Of a stretch of DNA of 64,000 bases, positions 54,278-61,608 are shown piece after piece. Position 1 is the stretch's first letter; every line of letters begins with the position of its first letter. A model generated the notes under the pieces. It had not been told where the DNA came from. It was given only the letters and a program-made list of their open reading frames with translations, and did no database searches. The DNA lies in the NCBI RefSeq assembly GCF_000763385.1, contig NZ_JQFA01000002.1, positions 1,922,001 to 1,986,000 on the forward strand, given 5' to 3'. This DNA comes from Leptolyngbya sp. KIOST-1 (GTDB lineage Bacteria > Cyanobacteriota > Cyanobacteriia > Phormidesmidales > Phormidesmidaceae). The position numbers were made by a program, and so were the translations under genes.

Positions 54278-54304
54278 AAAGCGCTGCGATCGCGGCGCTT
54301 TTTT
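54278..54304 (+). terminator. Rho-independent terminator with a HIP1 loop
   Basis: AAAGCGC (54278-54284) pairs with GCGCTTT (54295-54301), followed by a T-run to 54304. The loop contains the HIP1 octamer GCGATCGC (54286-54293). It ends the transcript of the gene stopping at 54168. Confidence 0.8.
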
Positions 54305-54574
54305 GCTGCTGTTGCCCCGCCCCCAGCCTTAGCACGGTAACAAACCCGCAGCATAAACATTGCGCTCTGCGAACCTGTGCAACGTTTCCTGGCTATGGGT
54401 TAACGATCCGCCAATGGGCTTGGTAGAACAATGAGACTAAGGGTTGGGTGGCTAACTCTGGCCCCTCCCAATCGCCCAAAACCCATTGCAAGCAGTCACC
54501 TCAGCCCTGGGCCCAGCCTTCAGGCTCAGTCCAGGGACGATCGCATCCCCTCACCCTTTGGCGAGTGTTTACCT

Positions 54575-55486
54575 ATGGTTAGCTCTCCTCTCGCCCCGTC
54601 GTCTCAGCCACCTCAGCGGCAGCCGATCAGTCGGCCAGCGCCAGTCGACCCACAACTGGCGCTGGCGGTCGCCGACGACGGCTTTTTGCGATCGCTGCTG
54701 ACCGACAGCCTGCCCGCGATCGCCCATCCCCACGAAATTGGCGTCGTCAGCGTAGAGGTGGGAGTACCCCTGCCCGGCCAGGGGCGTATGGATGCAGTGA
54801 TCACCTTCGAGCACATCAACTGCGTCCTGGCCGGGTCCTACCCCGACGCGCCGCCGCCGCCCGACCTCAACAGCCATCGTCAGTACCAGGCGATCACCCC
54901 CTGCCACTCCGACCTCGCCACCCTGGCCCAGAATGTGTCGCTCACCGAGGCCGAAACCCTACTGGCGCGATCGGGCTTTGCCCCCGACGACATTCAGCAC
55001 ATTCTCAACTTGCCCTCCCAGGGCTGGCACAAGTCCTGGTGGTACAGCCTGACGCCGGAGGGGTTTCTCACCGTTCCCTTTCAGCGCCACATCCGCAGCC
55101 GCAGCTACGCCGACGGCACCTGCACCCTACAATTTAAAGACCACTATGCTCAGCAGCGTCCCGAAGGGTTTCGCAGCCAGCCCCAAAAGCTGCCGGTGGT
55201 AGTGCATTCCCCCCAGTCCGGCTTTTGTGACAACCTGGCCCAAATCAACCTCAGCCGCCAGGCGCTGACCACCCCCCAGACCATTTTGATTGCCGACGAT
55301 CTCTCAGAACTGGAAGTGGAAGGCTACATTCGCCAAAACGTTAGCCTCTACCGACAGCGCAGTCTGGAGCACATGCTCAACGCCAACTGTCGCTCATGCA
55401 GTCAAACCAAATGTCCGCTTCAGGGGGTAGACTCGTCCCCTGTGCTGGCCTGCAGATCCTTTCGGCCCGTGGACATGGGCATGTAA
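54575..55486 (+). CDS. Cyanobacterial protein with C-terminal cysteine cluster, unknown
   Basis: 303 residues from the ATG at 54575. The frame is open back to 54431, but that region is low-complexity. The N-terminal domain (VSVEVGVPLPGQGRMDAVIT...) is soluble. The C-terminus has NANCRSCSQTKCPLQGVD, then a further Cys 13 residues on: C-x2-C-x4-C-x12-C. This pattern suits a zinc or iron-sulfur site. The mid-region LSEAETLL/ILNLPSQGWHKSWWY is conserved-looking. I do not recognise a family. Confidence 0.6.
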   Translation: MVSSPLAPSSQPPQRQPISRPAPVDPQLALAVADDGFLRSLLTDSLPAIAHPHEIGVVSVEVGVPLPGQGRMDAVITFEHINCVLAGSYPDAPPPPDLNSHRQYQAITPCHSDLATLAQNVSLTEAETLLARSGFAPDDIQHILNLPSQGWHKSWWYSLTPEGFLTVPFQRHIRSRSYADGTCTLQFKDHYAQQRPEGFRSQPQKLPVVVHSPQSGFCDNLAQINLSRQALTTPQTILIADDLSELEVEGYIRQNVSLYRQRSLEHMLNANCRSCSQTKCPLQGVDSSPVLACRSFRPVDMGM

Positions 55487-55698
55487 ACTTGACCCGGCGG
55501 ATTCAGCATAGCCGGCATTTTGCTGGTCGTGGCGTGGCGCTGAATCTGCCCCCAGCTCAAGGTGACAGCGCCACCGGCCAGCAGCAACCCAAACACCGCC
55601 AGCGAAATCTTGTCTTCGGTCGCTCCCATGAGGCCATCCACAGCGCCTACGGTGAGCGCCGTGGCAATCCACGGTGATTTCCTAAACAGTGCCTTAAT
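55420..55698 (-). CDS. Candidate overlooked small membrane protein beginning with ATT
   Basis: The minus-strand frame from ATT at 55698 has AGGAGA seven bases upstream and reads KALFRKSPWIATALTVGAVDG, then DKISLAVFGLLLAGGAVTLS, a membrane-anchored product of 92 residues. The only common-start alternatives (GTG at 55641, ATG at 55629) have no ribosome site and would cut off the basic/hydrophobic start. The next gene upstream on the same strand is the HLIP gene. The 3' end overlaps the convergent gene at 55486 by 67 bases. Confidence 0.5.
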   Translation of the reverse strand: MKALFRKSPWIATALTVGAVDGLMGATEDKISLAVFGLLLAGGAVTLSWGQIQRHATTSKMPAMLNPPGQVYMPMSTGRKDLQASTGDESTP

Positions 55699-55867
55699 GG
55701 GTCGGTCTCCTAGATGTAGCAGTAGATGAGCAGGTCTTAATGACGGTGATTTTGCCCCTGAAGAGCCCCTTCTTTGTAAGGGGTGCCGAGGGAAACATTT
55801 ACAGCCAAGACCGGGGGAGTCTGCCTTAGTTATAAAATATTGTTCCCAATCCAGAGCAATGGCTTAC

Positions 55868-56038
55868 CTAGCGCAGCCCCAGCCAGGTGACGATCGCCTG
55901 GCCCGTCGCCAGCTCAAACAGCACTAGCGCCACAAATCCGAGCATGGCGGCACGCCCGTTGAGCCGCTCGGCATAGTCGTTAAAACCAGCCTTGGAACGC
56001 TCAATGGTGGGGGTGACGGTGGGTTCTAGCTTGGCCAT
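55868..56038 (-). CDS. hli: High-light-inducible protein (one-helix chlorophyll a/b-binding-like)
   Basis: 56 residues from the ATG at 56038; short genes like this are easy to miss. AERLNGRAAMLGFVALVLFELATGQ is the chlorophyll-binding motif with ExxNGRxAMxGF. HLIPs bind chlorophyll and carotenoid in thylakoid membranes, quench excess energy and assist photosystem II assembly. The N-terminal ~20 residues are soluble. The candidate small membrane gene at 55698 is about 170 bases downstream on the same strand. Confidence 0.9.
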   Translation of the reverse strand: MAKLEPTVTPTIERSKAGFNDYAERLNGRAAMLGFVALVLFELATGQAIVTWLGLR

Positions 56039-56188
56039 GACGATGGGGTATGTCGTTTGCTTTCTTAGCCTACCCTATGGGTTGCCGGTTGTGATATCTG
56101 AGGGGACAGCTAGAGCGATCGCCCTCTCGGCAGAGCGGTACACTGAGGTTACGCCCCCCCAACCTGTCATTCCTAACCGGTCTGAGAT

Positions 56189-56815
56189 ATGCCTAGAGCT
56201 GCCATCATCCAGCCCGAGCAGTCGTACACGTTTGCAGACTACTTCAAGCTCAACTTTGCGCCGCAGGACATTTTGGCCTACTTTGGCGTGTCGCTTCAGC
56301 GCCAGGCTCTGCACCTGCCCCGCTACCCAGGCCCACTCAACCGCCTCAACGATCTCAAAACCCGCATCGAAGAAAGCCTGCCCCGACTCAGCCTCACCAG
56401 CGAAATGGCCCGGCGAGAATTTCTCATTGCTCCAGTGCTAACTGATGTGCTGCACTACACCGAGGCCACCCTCAATGTGGAATATCCCGTGGCGGTGAGC
56501 AATCAACTCAAGGGATCGCTCGATTACCTGCTACAAAGTGACACGACACAGGGCACCACATTTCTGGTGATTGAAGCCAAAAACGAAGATTTGGAGCGAG
56601 GCTTTGTGCAGTTGGCCATAGAGCTAATTGCTTTAGATCAATGGATTGAGTCCGATCAACCCATTTTGCAGGGGGCCATTTCGACAGGCAATATCTGGCA
56701 GTTTGGGCAGTTCGATCGCCAGTCGCGCCAGGTCACCCAAGACCTCGATCTCTACCGCGTACCCGCCGATCTAGACGAGCTGCTCCGTGTCCTAGTCAGT
56801 GCTCTGGGAGGTTAA
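56189..56815 (+). CDS. Putative PD-(D/E)XK-fold nuclease-like protein, cyanobacterial
   Basis: 208 residues. LKGSLDYLLQ, then FLVIEAKNEDLERGFVQL give the D ... E-x-K arrangement of restriction-endonuclease-like folds. QLAIELIALDQW follows. The N-terminal half is helical. I know similar frames as conserved unknowns in cyanobacteria, sometimes in several copies. No methylase or toxin partner is adjacent. Confidence 0.6.
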   Translation: MPRAAIIQPEQSYTFADYFKLNFAPQDILAYFGVSLQRQALHLPRYPGPLNRLNDLKTRIEESLPRLSLTSEMARREFLIAPVLTDVLHYTEATLNVEYPVAVSNQLKGSLDYLLQSDTTQGTTFLVIEAKNEDLERGFVQLAIELIALDQWIESDQPILQGAISTGNIWQFGQFDRQSRQVTQDLDLYRVPADLDELLRVLVSALGG

Positions 56816-56869
56816 GACCCGTCCCACCCCTTACAATAGGAACTCATCCTCTGACGACTGGAACCCGCC

Positions 56870-59833
56870 GTGGCAGCACCCTCCCCCCAGGCCGACAAGC
56901 CCACCCTGATGCTGGTAGACGGCCATTCCCTGGCCTTTCGCTCGTACTTCGCCTTCGCCAAAAATGCCGACGGCGGCCTACGCACCTCCACCGGCATTCC
57001 CACCAGCGTCTGCTACGGCTTCCTCAAGTCGCTGCTAGACATGATGGAGGTGGAGAAGCCCCAGTACGCCGCCGTCGCCTTTGACCTCGACCAGCCCACC
57101 TTTCGCCACACGGCAGACAGCACCTACAAAGACGGCCGCCCCGAGGCCCCCGAGGGCTTTAGCGAAGATGTACGGAATCTCAAAGAACTGCTGACCGACT
57201 TTGGCCTCAATATCTACGTTGCCCCCGGCTTTGAGGCGGACGATGTGATCGGCACCCTGGCCACCAAAGCCCTGGCCGAAGGGTTTTGCGTCAAAATTCT
57301 CAGCGGCGATCAGGACCTGTTTCAGCTGATTGACCCCGAGGAGTGCATCACCGTGCTGCACCTGGGCAGCGCCTTTGCCAAGGGACCCAAAAACGGCCTG
57401 GCCCAGGAATTCAAAATCGAAGACGTCAAAGCCAAGCTCGATATTTATCCCCACCAGGTGGTGGACTACAAAGCGCTGTGCGGCGACTCGTCAGACAACA
57501 TTCCGGGTGTGAAGGGCATTGGGGCCAAGACCGCCGCCAAGCTGCTGGCGGAGTACGGCGACCTCGATGCCATCTACGCCGACATCGACAACATCAAGGG
57601 CGCCACTCAGAAAAAACTGGTCGAGGGCAAAGAGTCGGCCTACCACTCGCGCTACATGGCCAAGATTGTTACCGATATTCCCGCTGGAGATTTGTCGATT
57701 GACCTGGCCACCTGCAAGCTGGAGGGCTTCGACCCCGATGTGGTGATTCCGGCACTGAAAAAGCTGGAGTTCCAGAACTTTGTCAACCGGCTGGGCAAGC
57801 TGCAAGTTGCCTTTGGCGGGGCAGCAGCCGAGGAAACCGCCGCCAAGGCCGCCCAGGCGCTGGACCAGGGCACCGGGAATACCGAATCAACCAAACCTCG
57901 CTTTCAAGACACGGGCGGGGCCGATGTGGCCTTCTTTACAGCGGAGGAAACCGACCAGGCCCAGGGGGTCGATGAGGTGGCCATTCAACCCCAAATCATT
58001 GCCACCGAAGCTCAACTCTACGAGCTACTCGACCTTCTTTCGGAGCAGAAGAACCCCGCTACCCCCGTCGCCTGGGATACCGAGACTACGTCGCTCGAAC
58101 CACGAGACGCCGTCCTGGTCGGCATCGGCTGCTGTTGGGGCACTGGGCGAGATCAAATGGCCTATATTCCGGTCGGTCATACCGAAGGCCAGAATCTTCC
58201 GCTGGACCTGGTGCTCGATAACCTGCGCCCAATCCTGGAGAGTGACGAATTCCCCAAGGCGCTGCAAAATGCCAAGTACGATCGCCTGGTGCTGCGCCAC
58301 CAGGGCGTTCATCTGGCGGGGGTCGTCTTCGACACCATGCTGGCCAGCTACGTGCTCAACCCCGAGGCCAGCCACAACCTCACCGACCTCAGCCTGCGCT
58401 ACCTCAATCTGGTGGCCCAGAGCTATGAGGACCTGGTGCCCAAGGGAAAGACAATTGCCGATATGGCGATTGCAGCTGTCGCCAACTACTGCGGAGCCGA
58501 CGTGCACACCACCTACCTGCTGGTGCCCAAACTCCAGGCTGAGCTGGACCAGGTGAGCGATCTTAAAACCCTGTTCACCGACGTCGAAATTCCCCTGGAG
58601 CCAGTGCTGGCCGAGATGGAGTGCACCGGCATTCGGGTGGACCCCGACTACCTGGCCACGTTCTCCAAGCAGCTCGAAACCGACCTGGCCCGCATTGAGC
58701 AAGAGGCCTACGACCACGCTGGGGAAACCTTCAACCTGGGGTCGCCCAAGCAGCTCAGCGAGCTGTTGTTTGAAAAGCTGGGCCTCGACAAGCGCAAGTC
58801 ACGCAAAAACAAGTCGGGCGGCTACTCCACCGATGCCGCCACCCTCGAAAAACTCCAGGGCGACCACGCCGTGGTCGATCTGGTGGTCGAGCACCGCACA
58901 TTATCCAAGCTGAAATCGACCTACGTGGATGCGCTGCCCACGCTGATTCGCCCGGAAACCCACCGGGTTCACACCGACTTTAACCAGGCGGTGACGGCCA
59001 CGGGGCGGCTGTCGTCGTCGAACCCCAACCTGCAAAATATCCCCATTCGCACCGCCTTTAGCCGCCAGATTCGGGCAGCGTTCATTCCAGAGCCGGGCTG
59101 GCAGCTGGTGGCTGCCGACTACTCGCAGATTGAGCTGCGTATTCTCGCCCACCTCAGCGGCGAGCCGGTGCTGGTGGAAGCCTACAGCACGGGGGATGAT
59201 GTCCACGCTCTGACGGCAAAGCTGCTGTTTGAGAAAGACGAGATTACCGCTGAGGAGCGGCGGGCGGGCAAGGTGATCAACTTTGGCATTATCTACGGCA
59301 TGGGGGCCTCGCGCTTTGCTCGCGAGGCCGGGGTCAACCGCGCCGACGCCAAGACCTTTATCGATCGCTACTACGATCGCTACCCCAAGGTGTTTGAGTA
59401 CCTGCAGCAGATGCAGCGCGAGGCGATCGCCCAGGGCTACGTGCAGACCATCTGCGGCAGGCGGCGGTACTTTAACTTTACCGATGGCAAGCTGCGATCG
59501 CTGCGCGGCAGCGACCCGGCTTCTATTGATCTAGACACCATTCGCCCCGGTGGCTATGACGCAGGTTCGCTGCGGGCCGCCGCCAATGCCCCCATCCAGG
59601 GTAGCAGCGCCGACATCATCAAAATCGCCATGATTCGCCTGCACGACCTTTTGAAAGACTACCAGGCCAACTTACTTTTGCAGGTGCATGACGAACTGGT
59701 GTTTGAGGTGCCCCCCGCCGAGTGGGACGAGCTACAGCCCAAAATTATTGCCACCATGGAATCGGCAGTGGAGCTGAAGGTGCCCCTCAAAGTCGAGGCC
59801 CACGCTGGCCCCAACTGGATGGAGGCGAAGTAG
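56870..59833 (+). CDS. polA: DNA polymerase I
   Basis: 987 residues. The 5'-3' exonuclease domain (TLMLVDGHSLAFRSYFAFA ... CGDSSDNIPGVKGIGAKTAA) covers about 1-310. The 3'-5' exonuclease has its acidic pair (VAWDTETTSL) and later NAKYDRLVL and YCGADVHTTY, so proofreading residues appear kept. The polymerase domain has motif A VAADYSQIELRILAHLSG, motif B KVINFGIIYGMGAS and motif C LLLQVHDELVFEV. The start is a GTG at 56870. Long linker between the exonuclease domains (about 310-385). Confidence 0.95.
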   Translation: MAAPSPQADKPTLMLVDGHSLAFRSYFAFAKNADGGLRTSTGIPTSVCYGFLKSLLDMMEVEKPQYAAVAFDLDQPTFRHTADSTYKDGRPEAPEGFSEDVRNLKELLTDFGLNIYVAPGFEADDVIGTLATKALAEGFCVKILSGDQDLFQLIDPEECITVLHLGSAFAKGPKNGLAQEFKIEDVKAKLDIYPHQVVDYKALCGDSSDNIPGVKGIGAKTAAKLLAEYGDLDAIYADIDNIKGATQKKLVEGKESAYHSRYMAKIVTDIPAGDLSIDLATCKLEGFDPDVVIPALKKLEFQNFVNRLGKLQVAFGGAAAEETAAKAAQALDQGTGNTESTKPRFQDTGGADVAFFTAEETDQAQGVDEVAIQPQIIATEAQLYELLDLLSEQKNPATPVAWDTETTSLEPRDAVLVGIGCCWGTGRDQMAYIPVGHTEGQNLPLDLVLDNLRPILESDEFPKALQNAKYDRLVLRHQGVHLAGVVFDTMLASYVLNPEASHNLTDLSLRYLNLVAQSYEDLVPKGKTIADMAIAAVANYCGADVHTTYLLVPKLQAELDQVSDLKTLFTDVEIPLEPVLAEMECTGIRVDPDYLATFSKQLETDLARIEQEAYDHAGETFNLGSPKQLSELLFEKLGLDKRKSRKNKSGGYSTDAATLEKLQGDHAVVDLVVEHRTLSKLKSTYVDALPTLIRPETHRVHTDFNQAVTATGRLSSSNPNLQNIPIRTAFSRQIRAAFIPEPGWQLVAADYSQIELRILAHLSGEPVLVEAYSTGDDVHALTAKLLFEKDEITAEERRAGKVINFGIIYGMGASRFAREAGVNRADAKTFIDRYYDRYPKVFEYLQQMQREAIAQGYVQTICGRRRYFNFTDGKLRSLRGSDPASIDLDTIRPGGYDAGSLRAAANAPIQGSSADIIKIAMIRLHDLLKDYQANLLLQVHDELVFEVPPAEWDELQPKIIATMESAVELKVPLKVEAHAGPNWMEAK

Positions 59834-59888
59834 CAGCCAAACAGTTGATTACTAAACATACTATTAGAGAGATGTTCAACCTGGCGCT

Positions 59889-60113
59889 ATGACTCTTGCT
59901 GAAGAAATCCTGCACCACCTAGCGGCTCTTTCTGAAAAAGAGCAAGCAGAAGTACTCAATTTTGTTGAGTACCTAGAAGCTCGCAGCCAAGAACAGAGAC
60001 GGCGCAAAGACCTACAGGACTGGGAGACTTTTTCCCTCCATGCTGCTATGCAAGGTCTAGAGAATGATCCTGTTGACTACAGCGCAGCAGATTTAAAGGA
60101 AACTTTCTCATGA
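59889..60113 (+). CDS. DUF2281 protein, probable antitoxin
   Basis: 74 residues. LAEEILHHLAALSEKEQAEV and LNFVEYLEARSQ match DUF2281, small partners of MazF/VapC-like toxins. The ATGA overlap of four bases with the next gene indicates translational coupling. DNA composition is less GC-rich than polA next door, which fits acquisition. Confidence 0.75.
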   Translation: MTLAEEILHHLAALSEKEQAEVLNFVEYLEARSQEQRRRKDLQDWETFSLHAAMQGLENDPVDYSAADLKETFS

Positions 60114-60454
60114 TTGAGGAAGGGCAAATTATTCTTTTTCCATTTCCTACAACTGACCAAAGACCTGGAAAACTACGACCTGCTCTTGTGCTTCGCCAGT
60201 GTCCTACCCAATATGAAGACTGGCTAATCTGCATGATTTCGTCCCAGCTAGTTCAGCAGGTACCTGACATTGATGAAATTATCCTCGAAAGCGATGGTGA
60301 CTTTGGTAGCAGTGGCCTAAAACAAGCGAGCGTTATCCGCGTTTCACGTCTTGCCGTTGTTAATCAGGCAATTTTTCTAGGTACCACAGGAAAAATTGCA
60401 GACGACCGTTTGGTCAGACTGAAGCAAAGGTTCGTCAGCTGGATTTTGGGATAA
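60110..60454 (+). CDS. PemK/MazF-type mRNA interferase-like protein, probable toxin
   Basis: 114 residues. EEGQIILFPFPTTDQRPGKL opens like MazF: the (G-x-I/V-x-x-x-x-F-P-x-x) first strand, then RPALVL, then SSGLKQASVIRVSRLAVV and LKQRFVSWIL at the end. MazF proteins cut single-stranded RNA. It is downstream of its DUF2281 partner. Whether the pair is active is not shown. Confidence 0.82.
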   Translation: MIEEGQIILFPFPTTDQRPGKLRPALVLRQCPTQYEDWLICMISSQLVQQVPDIDEIILESDGDFGSSGLKQASVIRVSRLAVVNQAIFLGTTGKIADDRLVRLKQRFVSWILG

Positions 60455-60517
60455 GTAGATTCTTACTGCATTACCTGGCGCATGTAGTTAGTTGCCCCAC
60501 TCGTTAGCTTTACAAAA

Positions 60518-61303
60518 TCAAACCTGCGATCGCGGCTCAAGCTGGGCCGCGATCCAGCTTTCCTCCTCTTTTGAGAAAGCAGGCGGGGGAGGCAGTTCGT
60601 CATAGTTCACTGAAAGATCGTAGGCGGCTTCGTCGTAAATTTCGCTCAGGGCAGTCTGTAAATCTAGCGGCACATCCTCATCCGGCGGCTGTAGCGGAAT
60701 GGGCACCACTGGCAGCGGCGAAGTCAGCGGTACGGGCCAAATTTCAGTCTTTTTTGCACCGGCCCGAGTTAGGGCGATGCAGTAGGGCACCGAGGGCAAC
60801 CTGCTTTGGGCAAAGGGGCGCGTTCCTCGACGCAGCAAATCTATTTCTAAGAGGTGAACGTTGGCGGCATAGAGCCGTCTTCGCTTTTGGCGATAGGCCG
60901 TTAATCCTGGTTCTCGCTTGTTGACTGGAGACAGAATTTCAAGACTGGTCACCAGCCGATTTTTAGCGACGTCTCGAATTTCAACCGTGGTTAGACGAAC
61001 TTCAACGGTTTCAGGGAACGGCAGGGTCAAGCTCGGCGGGGTAATAACGGCTGTATCGGTGCCGTTAGTTTGGCGAATTTGTGGTTGACCTGGGGCTTCT
61101 AGCACTTCGACATCGGGGTATAAGATGCCGATTTCCCCTTCCGGGAAGGGATCTTCTGCCAGGTAAACCTCTAAGCGAGCGATATACCTGGGGCGCAGCA
61201 GCGGGGCGAGCTTTTGGCGAATTTTGCTCACCAGGGCGCTTTGGACATCGGGCCACAGATACCCTTCAAGGTAAGGATCCATACCAGGAAAGGGAGAAGG
61301 CAT
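60518..61303 (-). CDS. DUF4058 family protein
   Basis: 261 residues. PSPFPGMDPYLEGYLWPDVQ and RYIARLEVYLAEDPFPE are characteristic of DUF4058, common in cyanobacteria and Planctomycetes and often multi-copy. VTSLEILSPVNKREPG-like sequence suggests an endonuclease-like core (E-I-L-S-P-x-N-K), but no activity is established. Confidence 0.85.
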   Translation of the reverse strand: MPSPFPGMDPYLEGYLWPDVQSALVSKIRQKLAPLLRPRYIARLEVYLAEDPFPEGEIGILYPDVEVLEAPGQPQIRQTNGTDTAVITPPSLTLPFPETVEVRLTTVEIRDVAKNRLVTSLEILSPVNKREPGLTAYRQKRRRLYAANVHLLEIDLLRRGTRPFAQSRLPSVPYCIALTRAGAKKTEIWPVPLTSPLPVVPIPLQPPDEDVPLDLQTALSEIYDEAAYDLSVNYDELPPPPAFSKEEESWIAAQLEPRSQV

Positions 61304-61608
61304 GGTTCAACCATGGATGACGCTTCCCAGATCCTAAGCGATACAGAGGCTAAACGTTATCGCGGGCTCTCATTTGGGCCTAAAAGAAAAGGGGAATGGC
61401 TAACTAGAAGGAGCCATCCCCTCCCCTAGATGTTTTGAGTCAATAGATTGTTTTAGGGGGCCAGCCATACCGCTGGCTTTGGCGCAGCGAGTGAACCGTT
61501 GGCCCATAGGCCATGGTGGATTTGGTAGACATAATTGGGGCTCAGGTAGGTGAAAACAGGATAGACAAAGAGCCAAGGCGTCTCTGTGCCTGCTGACAAA
61601 CCACTGGC
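61304..61608. other. 305-base gap with a minus-strand terminator
   Basis: No gene. It contains the terminator of the penicillin-binding protein gene (61384-61421) and the promoter region of the DUF4058 gene, both reading leftward. Confidence 0.5.
61384..61421 (-). terminator. Terminator of the penicillin-binding protein transcript
   Basis: On the minus strand GGGGATGGCT (61421-61412) pairs with AGCCATTCCCC (61401-61391; one bulge), followed by TTTTCTTTT. It lies about 190 bases after the stop at 61609. Confidence 0.8.
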
